Shown here piece after piece: positions 22,173 to 29,670 of a DNA stretch of 39,911 bases; the first letter of the stretch is position 1; every line of letters begins with the position of its first letter. Origin of the DNA: a virus. The stretch lies in the IMG/VR virus record IMGVR_UViG_3300000956_000088, positions 1 to 39,911 of that record, one strand, 5' to 3'. Under the pieces are notes generated by a model that was not told the DNA's origin, made no database searches, and saw only the letters and a program-made list of their open reading frames with translations. The position numbers were made by a program, and so were the translations under genes.

Positions 22173-22354
22173 AACTACTGCGATTGATTGATGACTACAT
22201 GCAACATATTAACGGCTGCAGTACCTGCTTTGAACAGGTAATCAACGCTCCAGAGGATGGTAGCAAAGACGAGGAGATAGCTACAACGCTACTTTGCGAG
22301 ACTGGTAAGAGAATGGACAAGGAATTGCAGGACGCAAAAAGCGAGGTAAAATAA
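22169..22354 (+). CDS. hypothetical protein, 61 aa
   Basis: The ATG at 22169 has GAGGTAA eleven bases upstream. An acidic, helical protein (LLRLIDDYMQHINGCSTC, KDEEIATTLLCETGKRMDKE) with three Cys. Its last residues SEVK equal those of the primase because the junction sequence is duplicated. Function unrecognised. Confidence 0.65.
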   Translation: MELLRLIDDYMQHINGCSTCFEQVINAPEDGSKDEEIATTLLCETGKRMDKELQDAKSEVK

Positions 22355-22360
22355 CTATGG
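22340..22360 (+). repeat. direct repeat at gene junction, copy 2
   Basis: Second copy of the 16-base junction word (22340-22355), again encoding Ser-Glu-Val-Lys-stop and providing the ribosome site for an ATGGAA start at 22357. The spacing of 188 bases from copy 1 brackets exactly one gene. Confidence 0.8.
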
Positions 22361-22560
22361 AAAGCAGGCCAATAACTTATGTGTGTGTAATTACTGATAA
22401 CAGTTATGAGCGGCGTTATTCGTGTAGTTGCGACGAGGCCGCCGCTCGTCGGACTGCGGCAATTGAGGCAGGCAAGCCTACTGTACAACATGTTTATGTA
22501 GCCAAGATTGTTGCCGAATATTCTAAGGAAGTTACCGTTAAGGAACGTAATGTCTCGTAA
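22357..22560 (+). CDS. hypothetical protein, 67 aa
   Basis: Unrecognised small soluble protein. The N-terminal half is strand-like (ITYVCVITDNSYERRYSCSC), followed by a helix (EAAARRTAAIEAGKPT) and a strand (HVYVAKIVAEYSKEVTV), a simple beta-alpha-beta arrangement. The ATG uses the duplicated GAGGTAA site. It overlaps the metallophosphoesterase gene by 11 bases. Confidence 0.65.
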   Translation: MESRPITYVCVITDNSYERRYSCSCDEAAARRTAAIEAGKPTVQHVYVAKIVAEYSKEVTVKERNVS

Positions 22561-23296
22561 GTGGCCCACACACCTGGTCATTCCTGACTGTCAGGTCAGG
22601 CCTGATGTCGATACTGACCATCTGCGGTGGATTGGCAACTACATTGCAGATAAGCAGCCTGACGTGGTTGTCCAAATCGGTGACTTTAACGACATGGCTA
22701 GCCTTAGCGGCTATGCGGTAGGCAAGGCTGCGGCTGAAGGCAAGCGCTACCATGCTGACCTTGCAGCTGGCAAGGAAGGCATGGGCAAGCTTATGAAGCC
22801 GGTACGTAAGCTGCATAAGAAACGTAGACCTAAACGCATGGTCCTCACGCTTGGCAACCATGAATTTAGAATCGAGCGGGAAGCAGAAGCCCAACCACGG
22901 TTCAAGGGGACGCTGCAGTTACAGGACCTGGGTTATGAGAAGGCAGGCTGGCAGGTCGTCCCGTTCCTCAAGATTATCAACATCAACGGGGTCGACTATA
23001 GCCACTACTTCATCAGCGGGGCCATGGGCAGGCCTGTAAGCTCTGCCGCTGCATTGCTTCGGGTACGGCAAGGGTCTGCCACTATGGGCCACGTGCAGAA
23101 CGTGGAAATGGCCATCCATCCCAGGACCCAGAAGACGGCACTATTCTGTGGCGTGTGCTACCTCCATGACGAGCCCTACTTGACGCCACAGGGCAATGAC
23201 GTGCGACGGCAAATCGTAATGAAACATGAAGTGCACGACGGAGTTTATGACCCAATGTTCGTTTCCCTGGACTTCTTAAAAAGGAAATACTCATGA
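22550..23296 (+). CDS. calcineurin-like metallophosphoesterase, 248 aa
   Basis: A two-metal phosphoesterase fold. Motif 1 reads IPDCQ (residues 11-15), with Gln instead of the usual His of DxH. Motif 2 is IGDF at 43-46, motif 3 LGNHE at 101-105, and motif 5 MGHVQN at 179-184. The Gln variant is common in phage members, so activity is likely retained. Substrates in phages are uncertain (DNA ends, nucleotides or RNA). The ATG at 22550 has AAGGA upstream and overlaps the previous stop. The final TGA overlaps the next ATG. Confidence 0.88.
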   Translation: MSRKWPTHLVIPDCQVRPDVDTDHLRWIGNYIADKQPDVVVQIGDFNDMASLSGYAVGKAAAEGKRYHADLAAGKEGMGKLMKPVRKLHKKRRPKRMVLTLGNHEFRIEREAEAQPRFKGTLQLQDLGYEKAGWQVVPFLKIININGVDYSHYFISGAMGRPVSSAAALLRVRQGSATMGHVQNVEMAIHPRTQKTALFCGVCYLHDEPYLTPQGNDVRRQIVMKHEVHDGVYDPMFVSLDFLKRKYS

Positions 23297-23526
23297 CGTT
23301 CAAAGCTACTAGGACTGCTACGGTAAAGTATGAAACTAACTATAAATGGGACCTATCGCAACGCATTGGCGAGCCTGGCAAGCTGTACGGCGTTACCGAC
23401 GGCTCGGGAGGACTGAGAGCAGTGTTTGCGAACAAGGTCAGCGCCTACAAATGGGCGAACGCAGATGCCGGCTTGAGCCAGTACAATCACGGTCCTTACA
23501 CCGTCGTGGAGCTTGACCTTGACTAA
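23293..23526 (+). CDS. hypothetical protein, 77 aa
   Basis: An ATGA overlap with the phosphoesterase gene marks the start. Soluble, strand-rich protein (TRTATVKYETNYKWDLSQ, KLYGVTDGSGGLRAVFANK, GPYTVVELDLD) with several Tyr and Trp. It may form a small beta fold. No family is recognised. It overlaps the start of the lipoprotein gene that follows. Confidence 0.65.
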   Translation: MTFKATRTATVKYETNYKWDLSQRIGEPGKLYGVTDGSGGLRAVFANKVSAYKWANADAGLSQYNHGPYTVVELDLD

Positions 23527-23755
23527 GCTTATCATTCTACTTGCGATTGCCCTTGGCTGCGCCTGCCCTAGACAGGAGGCTGCCCACCCGCGTAACGTTA
23601 CCATGGAAGACGTGTCCTGTATGCTTGGGTGCGTCAACGTGTCAGGGGAAATGGCTAAGCGGGAAGGCGACTTCTGTTATTGCAAGTTCAAGCTTGTACC
23701 GGTTAAGCAGGCTAATCCTGATGCAGGCACTGAACAGTCAACGCAAAGGTTGTAA
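23519..23755 (+). CDS. putative lipoprotein, 78 aa, TTG start
   Basis: The start TTG 23519 lies seven bases after GGAG and inside the end of the previous gene; another TTG at 23513 is too close to the ribosome site. The N-terminus is a short signal (TKLIILLAIALG then C), a lipobox-like sequence, so export and lipid attachment at Cys13 or Cys15 are likely. The mature part is Cys-rich (SCMLGCVN, FCYCKF), suggesting disulfides in the periplasm. The gene at 37813 also starts with TKL and is a lipoprotein. Possible roles are superinfection exclusion or envelope change; it is too early in the genome to call a spanin. Confidence 0.65.
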   Translation: MTKLIILLAIALGCACPRQEAAHPRNVTMEDVSCMLGCVNVSGEMAKREGDFCYCKFKLVPVKQANPDAGTEQSTQRL

Positions 23756-23757
23756 TT

Positions 23758-24123
23758 ATGGATACATATCATACTGAGCATGTCCTGGATGATGTTTATT
23801 TTGAACGGGAGGCCCAGGACAGGCGATTTGGGGAGCAGAACCTGCCCGACGGCATCAACAGGCCAGAGGACCATGCTAACCATGTGCTGGCTAAGCTTAC
23901 GTGCGAGAATAAGACCAGCGCCGGCTGCTGCACGTGGCGTGATGTACTAACCGAGGAACTGTGTGAGGCTTATGACGCAAGGACTGAGAATGAGCTGCGC
24001 ATGGAGCTGAAGCAGGTTGCAGCTGTAGCCGTAGCCTGGATTGAGGCGCTGGATAGGCGCGACGACAAGCGCAAGAAACTGCCCGTAACCTGCGACTTTG
24101 CAGACCATGCCCAGACAGATTAA
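23758..24123 (+). CDS. MazG-like NTP pyrophosphohydrolase-type protein, 121 aa
   Basis: Resembles the short phage proteins of the all-alpha MazG group: EREAQDRRFGEQNLPDG near the start, then WRDVLTEELCEAYDA (an EExxE-type metal motif at about residues 66-70), and the second helix ELRMELKQVAAVAVAWIEAL. Such enzymes hydrolyse nucleoside triphosphates to monophosphates. With the DUF1599-like and LOG proteins in the same operon, this makes a nucleotide-pool module plausible. The ATG follows AAAGGT. The family call is by pattern. Confidence 0.72.
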   Translation: MDTYHTEHVLDDVYFEREAQDRRFGEQNLPDGINRPEDHANHVLAKLTCENKTSAGCCTWRDVLTEELCEAYDARTENELRMELKQVAAVAVAWIEALDRRDDKRKKLPVTCDFADHAQTD

Positions 24124-24424
24124 GGGGCTTAAGGTGCCGACACAGGCAACGCTGCGTAAGTATGGACTGGGGCTTCAGCATTGGTACGCACTGGCACATG
24201 ACTGTGGGTATGTCTGCTCTGTATGCCACAAGCTGCCGCCCTCTAAGAGGTTGTGTGTTGACCACCGCCACGTTAAGGGCTTTAAACACATGCCAGCACA
24301 TGAGAAGCGCAAGTATGTCAGGGGCCTACTGTGTAGCTACTGTAACCATTACTTGGTAGGGAAAAATACTATTACAACCATCCCTGGAGTGGTAAAGTAT
24401 CTGGAGGTAACATGTCTGACCTAG
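24107..24424 (+). CDS. endonuclease VII-like HNH nuclease, 105 aa
   Basis: The recombination endonuclease VII pattern is complete: CSVC (Cys37, Cys40), CVDHRH (Asp52, His53, His55), then RGLLCSYCN (Cys76, Cys79, Asn80). The four Cys bind zinc and the Asp-His-His-Asn form the nicking site. In phage T4 this enzyme resolves branched DNA before packaging; this smaller version may do the same or nick hybrids. The ATG at 24107 is chosen over a TTG at 24098; the ribosome site is poor and the gene overlaps the MazG-like gene, so translation is probably coupled. Confidence 0.88.
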   Translation: MPRQIKGLKVPTQATLRKYGLGLQHWYALAHDCGYVCSVCHKLPPSKRLCVDHRHVKGFKHMPAHEKRKYVRGLLCSYCNHYLVGKNTITTIPGVVKYLEVTCLT

Positions 24425-24696
24425 TCAAGCCTATCGAGCTGGATAAGATGCACACTGAGGCCGAATGCTACGATGTAGGCGACGGTATGATAGCTCTCAT
24501 GTTCTCTGATGCTACCCACTGGTCTATCCTGGTTCTTAAGGGCTGTGCAGTGGTTGGGTATGACATGGACACGCTGCCTGTCACCGGTCTGCTCAGTGAG
24601 ATTGCTGCCGCTGCTGTTCAGAAATTTGAGGCAAGGACGGCGAAAGATGACAGTAATCTGAGACTTTGCAGCTCTTGCCTAAGGAAAATCAACTAG
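24412..24696 (+). CDS. hypothetical protein, 94 aa
   Basis: The ATG at 24412 has GGAGG seven bases upstream and overlaps the endonuclease end. Soluble acidic protein with a central strand-rich part (DGMIALMFSDATHWSILVLK, GCAVVGYDMDTL) and a helix (GLLSEIAAAAVQKFEARTA). A CSSC motif lies near the C-terminus. A 76-base noncoding gap follows it. No family is recognised. Confidence 0.7.
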   Translation: MSDLVKPIELDKMHTEAECYDVGDGMIALMFSDATHWSILVLKGCAVVGYDMDTLPVTGLLSEIAAAAVQKFEARTAKDDSNLRLCSSCLRKIN

Positions 24697-24772
24697 TCGG
24701 GTAAGGCACGTTACATGCAATCATTCTCAGCTACCGACCGGTAACAGTACGCGTTAACATTAGGAGGCTCCC

Positions 24773-25150
24773 ATGCAAGCTACTGACAGAAGCACCCCGA
24801 AGGAATGGACTGACCAGGTTCGCCGCGAGTACGTCAATGACATTAATAGTCAGGGTCCGTTTGCTGTCAAGGTGCGGGCCTGGGGCGATACCCATCCTGT
24901 AGCGGACCAGCTTGGGTTGCCGTACTGGTGTCAGGAACCTACCCGCACTATGGCCGACCCTGCTATCGAGTTTGCTTATGGTGGCCTTGATTTTGCCAGC
25001 ATCTGCTCTGCTGTTAAGACCATGAACATGTGGTACTGGAGCAGCGTCAACGAAAGAGTTGTCGGCGCACTTAGGGCTGCAGGGCTTAAGGCAGAATCGG
25101 AGGATGATATTGAGCTTGACATTCTTACCAGACCTGTGGCAAAGGCTTAG
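24773..25150 (+). CDS. hypothetical protein, 125 aa
   Basis: It has a strong ribosome site, AGGAGG, eight bases before the ATG, and a 76-base gap upstream holding TACCG-AC-CGGTA, suggesting a fresh start of expression. Soluble and mixed-charge, with several Trp and Tyr residues (VRAWGDTHPVADQLGLPYW, FAYGGLDFASICSAVKTM, NMWYWSSVNERVVGALRA). No recognised domain. It precedes the Ala-rich repeat gene by two bases. Confidence 0.7.
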   Translation: MQATDRSTPKEWTDQVRREYVNDINSQGPFAVKVRAWGDTHPVADQLGLPYWCQEPTRTMADPAIEFAYGGLDFASICSAVKTMNMWYWSSVNERVVGALRAAGLKAESEDDIELDILTRPVAKA

Positions 25151-25152
25151 AT

Positions 25153-25389
25153 ATGATTGAAGCAGAATGGGCCATCAGCAACAGGGTTATGGCTGCTAGT
25201 ATTGCTAGTCATGCCAGGTATGCCGCTAGGGCTGCCAAGGCTGTGGCTGTTGCCAGTCGTGACACAGCAGCGGCCTGGCACACCAGGGATACTATCTGGG
25301 AAGCCAGGGAAGTTGCTTGGGATGACAAGTACGCTGAATTAGCTTGGCAGATGTACGCATTTGAACTACTTTTGACCACGGAGGTATAA
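25153..25389 (+). CDS. Ala/Trp/Arg repeat-like protein, 78 aa
   Basis: Helical and very rich in Ala with regular Arg, Asp and Trp (SHARYAARAAKAVAVASRDT, AAAWHTRDTIWEAREVAW). The A-R-D-x-x-x-W rhythm is a worn version of the ten-residue repeat in the gene at 39841. In other phages such Ala/Trp/Arg tracts are often found at the end of a protein whose N-terminal domain resembles the next gene (25391); here domain and tract are separate genes. The role is unknown; an elongated helical solenoid or bundle is likely. Confidence 0.65.
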   Translation: MIEAEWAISNRVMAASIASHARYAARAAKAVAVASRDTAAAWHTRDTIWEAREVAWDDKYAELAWQMYAFELLLTTEV

Positions 25390-25390
25390 C

Positions 25391-25819
25391 ATGGACACGA
25401 GCATTGAACAGAAAAAGGAACCGATTCGCGCCTGGCACTTTATCCGCATGGAAGGCAAGGACCTTATCTTGCGCGATGGCAAGAAAGCCCCTAAGAAAGG
25501 TGAATGGCTGGTACATGAGGGGGATATCAAAATCTGTGAGTCTGGATTGCATGCCAGCCGCAGAGCCTTCGATGCCCTTAGCTATGCCCCTGACGGGGTC
25601 CTTGCCGTGTGCCTGGTTGAGTGTGAGGACATTATCGAGGAACATGCAGATAAGTTTGTCTGCCGCAAGCGTAAGATTGTGTCCTGGAAGCCTGCCACTG
25701 AGCTGTTGCGGTACTTTGCCCGTCAATGTGCCTTGCGCCATGTTGACAAGTGGAATCCAACGGCAGAAGACTTGGCTTTCCTGAATCTGCCGCTGGTGCG
25801 TGAAGAATGCCCGGAGTAG
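25391..25819 (+). CDS. DUF7666-like conserved phage protein, 142 aa
   Basis: The pattern AWHFIRMEGKDLILRDG, WLVHEGDIKICESGLHASRR, AFDALSYAPDG, ECEDIIEEHADKFVCRKRKI, then ATELLRYFARQCALRHVDKW is that of a widespread phage protein of unknown function (DUF7666-like; identification by memory of the pattern). GGAGG stands ahead of the ATG. It follows the Ala/Trp/Arg-rich gene with which this domain is often fused. No enzymatic residues are obvious; the conserved His, Cys and acidic residues suggest a compact beta fold. Confidence 0.7.
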   Translation: MDTSIEQKKEPIRAWHFIRMEGKDLILRDGKKAPKKGEWLVHEGDIKICESGLHASRRAFDALSYAPDGVLAVCLVECEDIIEEHADKFVCRKRKIVSWKPATELLRYFARQCALRHVDKWNPTAEDLAFLNLPLVREECPE

Positions 25820-26016
25820 TTGGAGTTACCAACGAATGGTGGAGAATCAATAACTATCACCATCCTTGCGTTTGGTTACGTAACATTCGCTGGGAAGCAG
25901 CAGACGCGGCTACCAACAATGGGCATGCTAGTCCCTGGGGGGATGTATATGATAAGTACAAACAGGAACAGTCTGAAGACCTGGAGAAATTCCTGACACA
26001 GGAGCTTACAGCTTAG
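25807..26016 (+). CDS. hypothetical protein, 69 aa, last early gene
   Basis: It starts at ATG 25807 inside the end of the previous gene, with GTGAAG upstream. Trp- and Asn-rich start (VTNEWWRINNYHHP), then an acidic helical end (KYKQEQSEDLEKFLTQEL). Its last 11 bases overlap the converging minus-strand gene, with no terminator hairpin visible between them. Function unknown. Confidence 0.6.
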   Translation: MPGVVGVTNEWWRINNYHHPCVWLRNIRWEAADAATNNGHASPWGDVYDKYKQEQSEDLEKFLTQELTA

Positions 26017-26275
26017 CATACTTCCTAACAGCATCAGTTATGGCTATGGCCTGGGCAGCTGGCATTCTCAGCCCCAGCCATAGCCGTAGCGCTCGCAGGA
26101 CCTTGCTGCATCCCTCGGCGTAGGTCTTGTCATTGTCAGGGATGTGGCCGCAGTGGCTGCAGCCTTCAGGGGTTACATCATCAGACCCAAACGGCTCAGG
26201 GTCAGTGTCAGGGTCAGGCTTAGATTCCGGCCCAGCGTCTAAGACGTCCCCGAATCGGCTGAAAAATATCGACAT
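26006..26275 (-). CDS. small acidic protein after endolysin, 89 aa
   Basis: The ATG at 26275 lies within the end of the endolysin gene (56-base overlap). The middle is Asp, Pro and Glu-rich (PESKPDPDTDPEPFGSDD), followed by CSHCGH and a helical basic end (VLRALRLWLGLRMPAAQAIAI). The place after the endolysin is where spanins sit, but there is no membrane helix or lipobox, so I do not call it one. Its stop overlaps the converging early gene. Confidence 0.55.
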   Translation of the reverse strand: MSIFFSRFGDVLDAGPESKPDPDTDPEPFGSDDVTPEGCSHCGHIPDNDKTYAEGCSKVLRALRLWLGLRMPAAQAIAITDAVRKYAKL

Positions 26276-26666
26276 GAACCCACCCTGACTTTTCGTAAAG
26301 GCCTAGCCCACCAAGTTCTGGCAAGCGACCTGCCTTGTACTCTCCCAGGATGATGTCATGCAGCTGTTTGGCATTTAACATGCCCAGGGCCTTGATATCA
26401 GCCGCTTCCCCTTTGCAGTGCCTGCTTCCTGACGCTACCTGATGACTCGTGCTGCTGGCTACAAGATTGCTGTTATACTTGTCCGTCCTGTAACCTGACA
26501 CAATCCTGATAGGCATCTTGACTATGTCACGTATTTTGTCTAGCAGCCCAGTAAGTGTACGATACGTTACAATCCATTCCTCGGGATATGGCGTGCCGTC
26601 CTTACATGCCAATTCCTTAGGCTTGAACCACTTGCTGTCTGGCAGCCTTGTTGCTTTAGGCAACAT
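26220..26666 (-). CDS. endolysin, M15-type zinc peptidase, 148 aa
   Basis: Peptidoglycan-cutting lysis enzyme of the peptidase M15_3 type. IRIVSGYRT (54-61) and YNSNLVASSTSHQVASG precede the zinc motif SRHCKGEAADI, with His83 and Asp90; the last ligand lies in GWVHVDI (His131, with Asp133). All expected residues are present and the length is normal. The family cuts D-Ala peptide links in the cross-bridge. No signal peptide, so release needs a holin; two small hydrophobic genes lie directly upstream. Confidence 0.9.
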   Translation of the reverse strand: MLPKATRLPDSKWFKPKELACKDGTPYPEEWIVTYRTLTGLLDKIRDIVKMPIRIVSGYRTDKYNSNLVASSTSHQVASGSRHCKGEAADIKALGMLNAKQLHDIILGEYKAGRLPELGGLGLYEKSGWVHVDIFQPIRGRLRRWAGI

Positions 26667-26675
26667 TAGCTGCCC

Positions 26676-26921
26676 CTAGCGCGGCTCTTCGGCGTCAGCG
26701 ACCTGCCCAGGGCCAGCAGACTTCGGTTGAGCAGTAATCGGTGACTGAGCAAGCTTCAGGGCAAGACCAGTGGCAGCCGAGATAAGCACAGGAGCAGTAA
26801 ACACCCCGCCGCTGATAACGCCGGCAACTACGGGGCCGGCGAGACCGATAACGTTCAGGGCGGTATTTGCATGCTTACGGCCAAAGAGCTTTTGTAGGAG
26901 AGGTTGCAAGAACGAAAACAT
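26676..26921 (-). CDS. holin-like membrane protein, 81 aa
   Basis: The ATG at 26921 has AGGAA upstream. The N-terminal 20 residues are amphipathic and basic (FLQPLLQKLFGRKHANT), then a long hydrophobic Gly/Ala/Val stretch (residues about 22-58, VIGLAGPVVAGVISGGVFTA and on) fits one or two membrane helices. The tail is polar (TAQPKSAGPGQVADAEEPR). Position directly before the endolysin supports a holin or antiholin role. Confidence 0.7.
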   Translation of the reverse strand: MFSFLQPLLQKLFGRKHANTALNVIGLAGPVVAGVISGGVFTAPVLISAATGLALKLAQSPITAQPKSAGPGQVADAEEPR

Positions 26922-26924
26922 GTA

Positions 26925-27101
26925 TTATTCCTTACTTTGATTGTTTTGTGCAGTCTTCATTGCGTTACCAAGGACGCCACCGGCAATAACCATGACCAGG
27001 TCCTTGACCACTGGCATCATGTCGTGACAGGTAGCAGATAATCCGCAGATAGCCGGTAGGGCTAGGCAACAAAGCAGTACCATGACGTGCTGCCAGTTCA
27101 T
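26925..27101 (-). CDS. holin-like small membrane protein, 58 aa
   Basis: The ATG at 27101 is in a TAATG overlap with the upstream 49-residue gene and is preferred over a GTG at 27110. Two hydrophobic segments (VMVLLCCLALPAICGL and VVKDLVMVIAGGVLGNAM) are separated by a short polar turn with Cys-His. The tail is charged (KTAQNNQSKE). With the next gene it forms a probable holin pair ahead of the endolysin; which of the two is holin and which antiholin cannot be told from sequence. Confidence 0.7.
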   Translation of the reverse strand: MNWQHVMVLLCCLALPAICGLSATCHDMMPVVKDLVMVIAGGVLGNAMKTAQNNQSKE

Positions 27102-27250
27102 TACGCCCACCCTAGGATTTCAGACATCCAGGGCCTGTTCATTGGGTCGCCAAGGTCCATTGCCATAACAAGAAGCTCCTGTTGAGGTCCAAATCCGCCT
27201 GTATAGCCACCGTTAAAGCCCCTGAGCAGACCTGATGCAAAGACAGGCAT
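27101..27250 (-). CDS. 49-aa protein between tail spike and holin
   Basis: Found by hand translation. The ATG at 27250 comes two bases after the tail-spike stop, with GAGG in the spike's last codons as ribosome site, and its stop overlaps the next ATG. Gly- and Phe-rich start (MPVFASGLLRGFNGGYTGG), Met-rich end (LVMAMDLGDPMNRPWMSE). No family is recognised; such small genes behind spikes are sometimes chaperones or lysis timers, which is only a guess here. Confidence 0.65.
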   Translation of the reverse strand: MPVFASGLLRGFNGGYTGGFGPQQELLVMAMDLGDPMNRPWMSEILGWA

Positions 27251-27252
27251 GA

Positions 27253-29670
27253 TTAAGCCTCGTCGTACAGCGGCAGATAGCCAAGTAAGGAACCGTCCGT
27301 GTCATGGTATGGGACTACAACTCCGTTGGCTGTACCTTCCAGGGTAACCCCTGTTTCAGATGCGCCGCCGATGCCGCCATGGGCAATGAACTTCTGGCCA
27401 GGCCTGGTGCCTGCCAGCCCGGGGCGAAGGTAATACGGCGTAGACTGAACACTGAGCAGGTACTCGGCAAATTCGTTGTCAGTCATGTCTCCGTTAGGGA
27501 TGCGAATCAACAGAGGGTCCATGACATCAATTTCGCTGCCTACCATGCCTGCTCCTGCTGTCAGAATGAACCTGATACCGGAGTTGGCAACGTTGACAGT
27601 CTCGATGGTTCCGCCTGCTGCCAGCCACTGCCATTCACCGTCACCATAGAACTGGCTGGCGTTGCAAACGATAGAAAAGTTGCCGTTGTTGCCTGCCATA
27701 TTAAACGACAAGATTGAGCCGCCTGGCAGGCCATTGTCAGCCCTGGCCCAGATGCCAATAACCCACCTGTCACCGACGGCATGGGTAAACGTATTAGTCG
27801 TGTGCGGGTCCTCATCGGTGTCCTGAGGCAGGACGTAGACGCCGTCGCTGCCACTAATCCGTTCCATTCTCCATGCCGGCAACAGCGACGTTGCTGGGTC
27901 TGTTCCGCCCGTTGGGTCGTACTGAGGCCCGGCGCATGCCGTTGCCGTCACCTGGCCGCCTTGCAAATCCCATGTGGCTGGGTCGTTTTGCGCGAAGTTC
28001 CAGTAGCGTGGCGTAGTCAGATTGAACTGCCGACGGGCCTGTGGCAGGTCAGCATTGACCCGCCCGGCCCAAAACCCAACCTGGCCTTTTGTGATAGCAG
28101 ATTCGGCCTGCCCGTCCCAGCCACTGGTGTTGACTACGCCGTTGACCTCAACCAGTCCACATCGTTTGATATCAGCAGTGTCGGCGTCTGCTTCAATCCG
28201 AACGTTAGGCGCCGAAGCATCGTTGTCCCAGGTAAGAACTTCTTCTGCAATGACCTGTCCGTAGCTGCCGCCCTCTAGTACCTCCAGTTGTGGTGGCGCA
28301 GTGACACCAATCTGCGTATCGCCACGTACCTGTCTGGCAGCAAATGCCCATTGGAAATACTTGCTGCCATAAATGCGCATCCCCGTGCCGCCCGGGTTCA
28401 GTCCGCTTACTTCCAAGCCTGCAGCACCGTAAGCGCCGCCGTCGGCCAGCAGCCACGCGGCCCTGTCAGGGTCAGAGCATGGAACAGTAGGCACGTACCC
28501 AACCGGGCAGCCCTTATTAACAGTAATGCGGCCGTCAGTAGTAGTGCCAAAGTCCAGCGTGGGGCCAGGACCAAACTGGTCAGTTCCTACGCTTGGGCTA
28601 ACCTGCCCCCCAACGTTTACGATATCTAGCAGCCCCACGCCATACCAAAAACGGTCCTGGACGACACATGTCCCTGCATCTTCAACCGTAACGGTCGCGG
28701 AACGAGGGGCGTAACCGTACGGGTCGGTAACGGTAATAGTGTCGTACGTAGTGTCAACGACCCGGTAACTGGTATTGGCGATTTCGTTATCAGTCGGAAT
28801 AACCTCGATACGGTCGTAGCGCTGGATAGCATGGGCCTGCCAGTTGCCTACCGCACCTGCTGACGCATCAGCACCGACATCGAGGTACTCAATCCAGGTC
28901 CCTGCGGTTGAATAGGCGCTAACCTGGTAAGCACCGGACGGGAAGTCGCCAGAGCTGGACGTTAGATAGAACTTCTGTCCAGGATAGCAGCTGGGCATGG
29001 CTGCCTGGGCGGCAAAGTTGATGCGCGTTGTAATGACCGAACCAACATGTGTCCTGGCAATGTTGGTAATGGTGATGCCCTCTGGAAGCTCCAGCGTCAG
29101 AACTGCCTGCCCGTCAGCCCTGTCCCATTCTAGAATGTTGTTGAACTTGATAGAGCTGTCAGCGCTGCGTCTGTAGTCCCAGCCGAAGCGGCCAGGCTGA
29201 TTGCAGTTGTAGCTAGCACCAGCTGGCAGAACGTTTTGGTAAACAACAGGCTTGGCAGACGAACCGGCAAGCCATAGCAACGGCTTAAACCGTCCCGACG
29301 CAGCAACGGGATTGGTAATGCCACCAATAAGTCTTGCTCCTGGCTGTCCAAACTGCGTATGAACCCCTCCGTGGCCGATTAGACGCAGCGGAACCAGCGG
29401 TTGCCAGCCAGGAGGAGACAAAGCATCGTCCCTCAGCCAACATCCCTGGTCCGCTACTGGGCCACCCCAGCTGGTCAGGTCGATAAAGTGCAGTTCACCG
29501 CCAAGCCCCGCGCTGCTGTCTGCAAGTCTGTCATAGGCATTGTAGCCGGTAAGCATGGCGCGTTCCCAGCTGCTGCCATCGTTGCTGTCACTGCCAGTAG
29601 GCGAGACATAGACCATCTTCCCGTCGACGAGACCTGGCCCGCCACCGCCTGTAGGGGGAAAGAATGGCAT
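27253..29670 (-). CDS. tail spike/fibre with pectate-lyase-like repeat fold, 805 aa
   Basis: The receptor-binding appendage. The N-terminus is Gly/Pro-rich (PFFPPTGGGGPGLVDGK), followed by MVYVSPTGSDSNDGSSWE, the DUF1565-like start of right-handed beta-helix proteins. A long body of strands and turns (Gly, Asn, Asp, Thr-rich) follows for about 500 residues. Residues about 570-740 look like a carbohydrate-binding-type beta-sandwich (WAFGDRWVIGIWARADNGLP-like stretch near 645-665). The C-terminal 50 residues form a compact tail. Such spikes bind or cut surface polysaccharides. The ATG at 29670 overlaps the upstream stop by one base. Confidence 0.8.
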   Translation of the reverse strand: MPFFPPTGGGGPGLVDGKMVYVSPTGSDSNDGSSWERAMLTGYNAYDRLADSSAGLGGELHFIDLTSWGGPVADQGCWLRDDALSPPGWQPLVPLRLIGHGGVHTQFGQPGARLIGGITNPVAASGRFKPLLWLAGSSAKPVVYQNVLPAGASYNCNQPGRFGWDYRRSADSSIKFNNILEWDRADGQAVLTLELPEGITITNIARTHVGSVITTRINFAAQAAMPSCYPGQKFYLTSSSGDFPSGAYQVSAYSTAGTWIEYLDVGADASAGAVGNWQAHAIQRYDRIEVIPTDNEIANTSYRVVDTTYDTITVTDPYGYAPRSATVTVEDAGTCVVQDRFWYGVGLLDIVNVGGQVSPSVGTDQFGPGPTLDFGTTTDGRITVNKGCPVGYVPTVPCSDPDRAAWLLADGGAYGAAGLEVSGLNPGGTGMRIYGSKYFQWAFAARQVRGDTQIGVTAPPQLEVLEGGSYGQVIAEEVLTWDNDASAPNVRIEADADTADIKRCGLVEVNGVVNTSGWDGQAESAITKGQVGFWAGRVNADLPQARRQFNLTTPRYWNFAQNDPATWDLQGGQVTATACAGPQYDPTGGTDPATSLLPAWRMERISGSDGVYVLPQDTDEDPHTTNTFTHAVGDRWVIGIWARADNGLPGGSILSFNMAGNNGNFSIVCNASQFYGDGEWQWLAAGGTIETVNVANSGIRFILTAGAGMVGSEIDVMDPLLIRIPNGDMTDNEFAEYLLSVQSTPYYLRPGLAGTRPGQKFIAHGGIGGASETGVTLEGTANGVVVPYHDTDGSLLGYLPLYDEA

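Noticed and set aside
26006-26016. Bidirectional terminator between converging operons
   Set aside because: The two stops overlap by 11 bases and no stem with a U run is seen within about 100 bases on either side.
26006-26275. Spanin (Rz/Rz1) after the endolysin
   Set aside because: No transmembrane helix, signal or lipobox; no embedded second frame with a lipoprotein signal was noticed.
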